Positions 1 through 4,708 of a stretch of 12,117 nucleotides of DNA are shown in pieces. The stretch is taken from contig JAFGJR010000071.1 of NCBI GenBank assembly GCA_016928975.1, forward strand, positions 1 to 12,117. The letters are read 5' to 3'. Under the pieces are notes generated by a model, which had not been told where the DNA came from, did not search any database, and saw only the letters and a program-made list of their open reading frames with translations. Origin of the DNA: Sedimentisphaerales bacterium. Its GTDB lineage: Bacteria > Planctomycetota > Phycisphaerae > Sedimentisphaerales > SG8-4. Position 1 is the stretch's first letter; every line of letters starts with the position of its first letter. The translations under genes and the position numbers were made by a program.

Positions 1-84
1 CGGCGTGACGTAAGGGTGTATAGTATGCCATAGGTGGGTCCCAATTCGGCGCCGACGTGGGGCCCTTTTACATGCCGATTTCCA

Positions 85-258
85 TTGCAGCAACTGCCAT
101 ACGAGCAGCGAGAGGTCCTGCTCCTGCGCTCACACAGCGGGATGCGGTTTGCCGCGATTGCCAGTGTGCAGGGCGTCTCCATCAACACCGTGCAGGGCCG
201 GTACCGGTACGCCGCAGAGAAGCTGCGATCCCTGCTTGATTCCGAGGCGAAACCATGA
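85..258 (+). pseudogene. ECF sigma factor, 5'-truncated remnant (region 4 only)
   Basis: Only the -35-recognition half (sigma region 4) of an ECF sigma factor is present. The stretch LPYEQREVLLLRSHSGMRF and the following helix-turn-helix (SINTVQGRYRYAAEKLRSLL) align closely with the complete sigma factor at 3148-3693 (LPYEQREVILLRVQTGLRF, then SIKTALSRYQYGLDKLRS). Region 2, which binds core polymerase and the -10 element, is absent: similarity stops at about base 85 and an in-frame TAG lies at 31-33. A GTG at 34 could start a 74-residue product, but its first 17 residues look unrelated to sigma factors. The gene ends in an ATGA overlap with the next gene, so it was once a normal coupled sigma/partner pair. 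It was probably broken by recombination or an insertion whose other side lies before base 1. A frameshift or assembly join at 85 cannot be excluded. Confidence 0.75.
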
Positions 259-1082
259 GATCAGCGCGCGATATCGACAATCGAGTCAAACAGTTGCACC
301 TGCGGGCCAGTGACGCCCTCGACGCCCGTGTTCATGGCGAGATCGACAGGGCGCTGGCCGACAAACAGAAAGACACTCACCCCGTGATACGGAGAACAAT
401 CATGGCTCATCCAATCGCAAAATTGGCCGTCGCGGCGGCGGTGGTCCTCGCCGGGCTGCTCGGCTTGAACATCATCAGTGTGCCGAATACCGGCGTAGCC
501 TGGGCCGCGATCCCCGATCTCGTCAAGGAGATCGACACGTTCATGTTCCGCTTGACCATCCGCGTCGCCGACAAACCTGCCGGTCAGTGGACCTTCTACC
601 TGTCAGAGCGGTACGGCTTCCGGATGGACATCGGCGCCGGCGACGGGGCTGTCGTCTCGTGGTACGTTGCCCCGGAGTCCGACACGCTCGTCACCGTGAT
701 CCCCGGCGAGAAGAAATGGTCCGAGTCGCCTCTACCGGAGGACCAAAAGGACAAGATGCCCGAGGAGTACAAAGACCCGGCCGACTATATCAACCGCTTC
801 CTTGCTCACGGATACAAGGAGCTTGGCCGGTCCACAATCGATGGCGTTGAGGTGGAAGGGATCGAGGTGACGGATCCGCCCACCGACGGCCAGAAGCTTG
901 AGAACAGCGTGGGCCGACTCTGGGTCGATGTAAAGACGGAGCTGCCCATCCGGATCGAGATCGAAGGTACCGCCGGCGGCCAGCCCGTTCAATGGCGGAT
1001 GGAATTCCAGTGGGGACAGGCCGTAGACCCGGCCGCATTCGAGCCCAACATCCCCAGCGACTACGTCCCGCTGGAGCAATAG
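255..1082 (+). CDS. membrane-anchored LolA-like anti-sigma partner
   Basis: This 275-residue protein is the likely anti-sigma partner of the broken sigma gene that it overlaps by four bases (ATGA at 255-258). Residues 1-50 are charged and predicted cytoplasmic. A single membrane helix lies at about 55-76 (KLAVAAAVVLAGLLGLNII). It is followed by the VAWAAIP motif and an exported domain of about 190 residues. That domain carries the module signature also seen at 3690 and 4709: DGVEVEGIEV, then RLWVDVKTELPIRIEIEG, then FEPNIPSDY near the end. The fold resembles LolA/LolB-type lipoprotein-binding proteins. The zinc motif HxxxCxxC of classical anti-sigma factors is absent, so the role is inferred from gene order and the conserved N-terminus (compare MRSARDIDNR here with MRSPRETERF at 9252). 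With its sigma gene truncated, it may now be an orphan. The start is fixed by the coupling overlap. Confidence 0.72.
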   Translation: MRSARDIDNRVKQLHLRASDALDARVHGEIDRALADKQKDTHPVIRRTIMAHPIAKLAVAAAVVLAGLLGLNIISVPNTGVAWAAIPDLVKEIDTFMFRLTIRVADKPAGQWTFYLSERYGFRMDIGAGDGAVVSWYVAPESDTLVTVIPGEKKWSESPLPEDQKDKMPEEYKDPADYINRFLAHGYKELGRSTIDGVEVEGIEVTDPPTDGQKLENSVGRLWVDVKTELPIRIEIEGTAGGQPVQWRMEFQWGQAVDPAAFEPNIPSDYVPLEQ

Positions 1083-1097
1083 ACGACAGCAGGTCCC

Positions 1098-1128
1098 GTA
1101 GGGCGGGGCACCTCGTGCCCCGCCCTAC
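1098..1128. repeat. perfect 14-bp hairpin, REP-like or bidirectional terminator
   Basis: GTAGGGCGGGGCAC is followed by the loop CTC and the exact reverse complement GTGCCCCGCCCTAC. It lies in the 68 bases between two convergent genes, 15 bases after the stop of the plus-strand gene and 22 bases before the stop of the minus-strand gene. No T-run follows on either strand, so it is not a textbook intrinsic terminator. The near-symmetrical GC-rich palindrome between convergent genes is the usual form and place of REP-type repeats. I see no second copy in the window. It could block readthrough in both directions. Confidence 0.7.
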
Positions 1129-1150
1129 TCTCGCACCGATATACGCGCAT

Positions 1151-2086
1151 TCATCCGCCGTCTGGCGCTCGGACCAAAAGGGGTCTGCCTTGGAACAGGA
1201 TCGATCGGTTCTTCAGGATGTACACGATCAAGTCCGCCCGGCTAACAATGCCCACGAGCCTTCCACGATCGAGCACCGGGACTCGCCGGAAACTCTTGTT
1301 GGCCAGGCACTCGCACACGTTGAAGAAGCTGTCGTTCGTCTGGAAACTGATGACATCGGAGGTCATGACCTCCTGGACGCTGCATGCATGGGCGTGCTCG
1401 TCACCCAGCCGCTTCAGCACGTCCTTTTCGGAAAGAATTCCCAGCAGTCTCAGGGAATCATCCACCACGGGCAGGCCGGTGATCTCGTTGGCCAGAAGGA
1501 TTTTCGCGGCCTCGCTCACGGGCATGTCAGGCGTCGCCGTGAGCAGGCCAGGCGTCATCACGTCGCGGACGAACGGCCCTTGGGCCGACAGGGCCGGGGT
1601 CTGGCCGGACGCCCGGGACGCCAGGTCGCTGATCCGGGCGCGTATGAGATCCGTCCGGCTGATGATGCCCGTCAGCTTGCCGCCATGCACGATCGGCACG
1701 CGGCGATAGGAATTGGAGACCAGGCACGCCCAGATTTTGGAGATCTCCTCCTCCTCGTCGAAGGCGACCACACCGGCGGTCATGTACTTGCCGACGGCCC
1801 CCGGCAGGTGCTCCTGGCGGAAGACCAGTTGCAGGATGTCCTTCTCCGTGATGATGCCCACCATGGTCGCGCCATCCACGACGGGCAGTCCGCTGATCCG
1901 CCGTTCCACGAGGATACGGATCGCCTCGTAGATCGAGGCATCGCACGGGACGGTCTTGACACCGATCTGCATGAGATCACGTGCCTTCCAAGGCGCTGCG
2001 TTGCCCGACGCCATCTGCTGCTCGTTCTGCCCGGATGGCCGGTCGGACCGGCTGCACGTTGCTCCCCACTGCATGCTCTTGGCCAT
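1151..2086 (-). CDS. quadruple CBS-domain protein (two Bateman modules)
   Basis: The 311-residue protein contains four CBS domains at about residues 34-90, 100-154, 173-229 and 237-292. Domains 1 and 3 share GLPVVD and a GI(I/L)(T/S)EKD(I/V)L ending. Domains 2 and 4 share S(Y/F)RRVP and G(I/L)(I/V)SR(T/A)DLI. The protein therefore arose by duplicating a CBS pair. Such pairs usually bind adenine nucleotides and act as energy sensors, and here no catalytic or transport domain is attached. It is soluble and probably cytoplasmic. The chosen ATG (2084-2086) has AAAGGA eight bases upstream. An in-frame GTG at 2119 would add 11 residues but has no ribosome site and almost touches the upstream gene. 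It lies 38 bases after the response-regulator gene on the same strand, so the two are probably co-transcribed. Its ligand and partner cannot be read from the sequence. Confidence 0.93.
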   Translation of the reverse strand: MAKSMQWGATCSRSDRPSGQNEQQMASGNAAPWKARDLMQIGVKTVPCDASIYEAIRILVERRISGLPVVDGATMVGIITEKDILQLVFRQEHLPGAVGKYMTAGVVAFDEEEEISKIWACLVSNSYRRVPIVHGGKLTGIISRTDLIRARISDLASRASGQTPALSAQGPFVRDVMTPGLLTATPDMPVSEAAKILLANEITGLPVVDDSLRLLGILSEKDVLKRLGDEHAHACSVQEVMTSDVISFQTNDSFFNVCECLANKSFRRVPVLDRGRLVGIVSRADLIVYILKNRSILFQGRPLLVRAPDGG

Positions 2087-2124
2087 TCTCGTCGTCCTTT
2101 CTGCTCCCGGCTTGTTCACTCAGT

Positions 2125-2535
2125 CTATGATTTCACGTGTTGGAGGACCTGCTCGACGCGGGCGATCAGCTCCGCCGCGTTGAACGGTTTCGTGATGTAG
2201 TCCACGACGTTGCACGATGCGGCCCGCGTGATGTCCGACACACGGTTCGAGGCAGTGACCATGACGACGGGAACACTGCTCAGGTCGGGCCGGCTTCGAA
2301 GGTTCTCCAGCGCAGTCAGGCCGTCCATGCCGGGCATGTGGATGTCGAGCAGTATGATCTCCGGCTTGTTCCGGGCCGCCAGCGCGAGGGCTTCCTGACC
2401 GTCTGAGGCGATCATGATATCCCATCCGTGATAGGCCAGTCGGTCCTTGATGGTATCCCGCACGGCAGCATCGTCATCCACAACGAGGATCTTCCTGGCC
2501 CGCGTGCGCGGAGCGGTTCCGAAGAAACTGCGCAT
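2125..2535 (-). CDS. single-domain response regulator (CheY-like receiver)
   Basis: The 136-residue protein is one phospho-receiver domain with no output domain. The acidic pocket is D20-D22 (VVDDD), the phosphate acceptor is D64 (LLDIHMPGMDG), the switch threonine is T94 (VMVTAS) and the conserved lysine is K116 (YITKPF), so it should be phosphorylatable. About 16 residues (MRSFFGTAPRTRARK) precede the domain. The ATG at 2535 has AAGGGAG about five bases upstream. A longer reading frame to 2667 would add 44 residues without receiver character and would run through the palindrome at 2561-2587, so I reject it. No histidine kinase is nearby, so the phosphodonor is encoded elsewhere. Co-transcription with the CBS protein suggests that phosphorylation and nucleotide sensing may feed the same target. 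Confidence 0.93.
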   Translation of the reverse strand: MRSFFGTAPRTRARKILVVDDDAAVRDTIKDRLAYHGWDIMIASDGQEALALAARNKPEIILLDIHMPGMDGLTALENLRSRPDLSSVPVVMVTASNRVSDITRAASCNVVDYITKPFNAAELIARVEQVLQHVKS

Positions 2536-2560
2536 AGCATCTCCCTTTCTGAATTTCGGT

Positions 2561-2587
2561 CGGATCATGTGACCACGTGACGATCCG
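2561..2587. promoter_or_regulatory. interrupted 27-bp palindrome upstream of the response regulator
   Basis: CGGATC and GATCCG form perfect six-base outer arms 15 bases apart. Nested inside and overlapping is a second imperfect palindrome, TCATGTG-AC-CACGTGA (2565-2580), with one T/G mismatch. The site starts 26 bases upstream of the ATG at 2535, just ahead of its ribosome site. It could be an operator for the two-gene operon or an RNA hairpin in its leader. I see no convincing -10 or -35 boxes beside it. Confidence 0.4.
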
Positions 2588-3099
2588 GGTCTTGCCTTGC
2601 AGGGCGGCGGCTCCGGGCCTACCCAACCCGAGCGGCCGTATTCGCAAATGTTTCTGCCCCTCAGCAATCGTGGGGCGACACGATTCCTGCACCAGGGTCA
2701 CTGGCGGCGTTGACGCGACTATCGGCCAACCGTTCCCGGCAGATGAGACAAACTACGCAGGACGGCTCCTGAGGAAGCCCGATCGCCACGCACCGGTCCG
2801 CTGTCCATGGACGCCCCCACCGCCATCAGGCGGCAATCGTCCGTGTTTCGGCGCAGACCTCTGGGTGCGGCTTGCATGAGTCCTGTGCATCATAGTATCG
2901 GGCGTTCGAGTGGCACTGGGCTCCACCCCGTGGGTCGTTCCTTTGGTCGACCGCGCAACTGGAATCAGGTGAAGTCTTTCTGATTCGCGGCGGCCAGACC
3001 TCTGCCCCATCCGATAACCGCGCATTGTGCCCTGGCCCGGCCCAGATCCTCCCGGCTGACAGCCGGATTCCGCGTAAGGTAAAATCGAGTCCGCACACG

Positions 3100-3123
3100 T
3101 CATCATGGTGATGATCGACGATC
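3100..3123. promoter_or_regulatory. paired small palindromes ahead of the ECF sigma gene
   Basis: TCATCA-TGG-TGATGA (3100-3114) and GATCG-A-CGATC (3113-3123) overlap by two bases and end 24 bases before the sigma-gene ATG. Each is perfect with a one- to three-base centre. The place fits an operator or a leader hairpin controlling the sigma operon. The arms are short and could occur by chance. Confidence 0.25.
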
Positions 3124-3147
3124 AGAAAGAATCAGGGCAGGTCGTGG

Positions 3148-3693
3148 ATGCTTGAAGACAGAAAGCTCTTGTGGCGGCTGAAGCATGGTGACAGGGATGC
3201 GCTGCGTCAGATCTATGAGCAGTATGAAAGCGATCTGGTGACGCTGGCGGCCAACCTGTTGCACGATCCCGCCACGGCTCAGGACGTGGTCCAAGACGTG
3301 TTCATCGGCCTGGTTCGGGCCGTACCGGGGCTCCGGCTGCGGCGCACGCTCCGGGCCTACCTGGCCACCGCGGTCGCCAATCGGGTCCGTGACCACTACC
3401 GACGAAAGCCACGGGAGCAGACCGTGTCCCTGGACGATGCCAGTCATGTTCCCGCCGGCGGCGAGGGGCCGGTGCAGATGGTGATCGACGACGAACAACT
3501 GCGCAGACTCAGAGCCGCCGTGGATGAGTTGCCCTATGAGCAGCGAGAGGTCATCCTGCTCCGCGTACAGACCGGTCTGAGATTCAGAGAAATCGCGAAA
3601 CACCAGAACGTCTCCATCAAGACCGCGCTGAGCCGGTACCAGTACGGGCTGGACAAATTGCGTTCGAGGATGAATGGCGAGGTGCCGAGATGA
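3148..3693 (+). CDS. ECF-type RNA polymerase sigma factor
   Basis: The 181-residue protein has the two ECF domains and nothing else. Region 2 spans about residues 22-87 and includes AQDVVQDVFIGLVRA and a basic DHYRRKPR end. Region 4 spans about 125-174 with LPYEQREVILLRVQTGLRF and the helix-turn-helix REIAKHQNVSIKTALSRYQY. It would direct polymerase to a small regulon, probably including its own operon. The ATG start gives MLEDRKLLWRL, matching MEDRVLVWRL in the paralogue at 8713. The ribosome site ahead of it is weak. The stop overlaps the next start as ATGA (3690-3693), so sigma and partner should be made together. I cannot assign an ECF group without a profile search. Confidence 0.95.
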   Translation: MLEDRKLLWRLKHGDRDALRQIYEQYESDLVTLAANLLHDPATAQDVVQDVFIGLVRAVPGLRLRRTLRAYLATAVANRVRDHYRRKPREQTVSLDDASHVPAGGEGPVQMVIDDEQLRRLRAAVDELPYEQREVILLRVQTGLRFREIAKHQNVSIKTALSRYQYGLDKLRSRMNGEVPR

Positions 3694-4622
3694 GCGAGAA
3701 CGAACCCTTGGAAAGCATGCTTCGGAAACTGCGTTACGAGGTCGCTGACGAGCGGCGTCAGGAAACGCTTGCCAATATCTACCATGCAATGGATGAGACC
3801 CACGAACAACCGCCGACGGCAAGTCGGCTGCACATAGGGAGACTGACGATGAATACCCCAACCGGATGGCTCGCTCGCGTGGCAGCCGTCCTATTGATTC
3901 TCCTCGGCGGCATCACGTTATGGCCCTCTGGCGACGGCAAGAGCAACCGGTGGTGGCTCGCCCCGCCCCCCGCATGGGGACAGGAAATCCTGGCGACGCT
4001 CGGCACGATCAAAGCCGTGACGTGCCGCGAGCGGAAAATCTGGGTGGAAGCTGACGGTACCCAGCACCCGTCGAGCACGTGGGGCATATTCTATGTATCA
4101 AGCGATAGCTACCGCAGGGACATTTACGATGGCGATGTCCTACGGGAGGTCCAGTGGTATGTGCCCGACGGGAACGGCATGATGCAGCATTACGTGCGCT
4201 TCGACCTGAAATGCTACGGCGTTTGTCGTCACGGCGGCAGCTTCGGGGTGTATGACCCGGTCAAGCGGATACAGCTTTATGTCGAGAATTTGAATAACGC
4301 CGACCGTCGATTGGGTGAACAGACCATCGACGGTCACGACTGTGTGGGCTTTGAGATCAGCGCCAGCAAGTACGGCAAGAATCCTGCGACGTGGCTCGAC
4401 CGCATCTGGTTTGACAAGGAGACGAAGCTGCCGGTTCGAATTGAGCAGTCGGGTAGACCCGCCGCCGACCCAACCATTACCCTCACGGAGATCCAGGACC
4501 AGTTCGACTATGCCACGCGGCTCCCCGCGTTCACCTTCGTCCCGGAGCAGCCCCCCGAAGGCTTCATCAAGGGCCATCCGGATGAGATTCGTGCTGCCGG
4601 AGAGAAAGAGCGGAGGGAGTAG
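3690..4622 (+). CDS. membrane-anchored LolA-like anti-sigma partner
   Basis: This 310-residue protein is coupled to the sigma gene by the ATGA overlap. About 60 cytoplasmic residues (including RRQETLANIYHAMDE) precede one membrane helix at about 61-78 (LARVAAVLLILLGGITLW). The motif PPPAWGQEI and an exported LolA-like domain follow. The module landmarks are clear: NADRRLGEQTIDGHDCVGFEI, then RIWFDKETKLPVRIEQSGRP, then FTFVPEQPPEGFIKGHPDE. These closely match the start of the 987-residue protein downstream (NADRKLDTRTFDGHECIGVEI, then RIWLDVKTKLPVRTEKHG), so the two arose by duplication. The likely role is holding the sigma factor at the membrane and releasing it on an envelope signal. No zinc anti-sigma motif is present, so this is inferred from position and topology. 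Confidence 0.75.
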   Translation: MSENEPLESMLRKLRYEVADERRQETLANIYHAMDETHEQPPTASRLHIGRLTMNTPTGWLARVAAVLLILLGGITLWPSGDGKSNRWWLAPPPAWGQEILATLGTIKAVTCRERKIWVEADGTQHPSSTWGIFYVSSDSYRRDIYDGDVLREVQWYVPDGNGMMQHYVRFDLKCYGVCRHGGSFGVYDPVKRIQLYVENLNNADRRLGEQTIDGHDCVGFEISASKYGKNPATWLDRIWFDKETKLPVRIEQSGRPAADPTITLTEIQDQFDYATRLPAFTFVPEQPPEGFIKGHPDEIRAAGEKERRE

Positions 4623-4708
4623 GTCGCTGGAGTATTCTCAAACACCAGGGAACGCAGACAGCCAATCGAAGCACTTTCCCGCAAGAGCGGAACGAAAGGA
4701 GACCGAAA

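Larger units (their letters stand above)
2536..3147. other. non-coding divergent intergenic region
   Basis: This 612-base gap separates the minus-strand response-regulator operon from the plus-strand sigma operon and should hold both promoters. I could not assign a -10/-35 pair with confidence. Open frames in it have arginine- and proline-rich, low-complexity translations typical of chance frames in GC-rich DNA and match no family I recognise. Besides the palindrome at 2561-2587 it holds two inverted repeats. AATCGTG/CACGATT (2666-2672 and 2679-2685) has a six-base loop. GAATCAG/CTGATTC (2962-2968 and 2980-2986) is flanked by CCGC/GCGG, which extends the stem across a bulge. Both could be operators or RNA leader structures. 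Confidence 0.6.

Noticed and set aside
73..90. TTTCCATTGCAG just before sigma homology begins resembles an intron 3' splice site.
   Set aside because: The genome is bacterial and no group I or II intron structure is visible in the 84 bases available, so the likeness is chance.
992..2200. A 402-codon plus-strand open frame across the CBS gene.
   Set aside because: It is antisense to a clear four-CBS protein, its translation is rich in H, R and D with no family resemblance, and it also cuts across the end of the anti-sigma gene.
2753..3106. A 117-codon minus-strand frame in the divergent intergenic region.
   Set aside because: The translation is low-complexity (R, T, G, P rich) with no ribosome site or recognised motif, and a plus-strand frame overlaps it with the same chance character.
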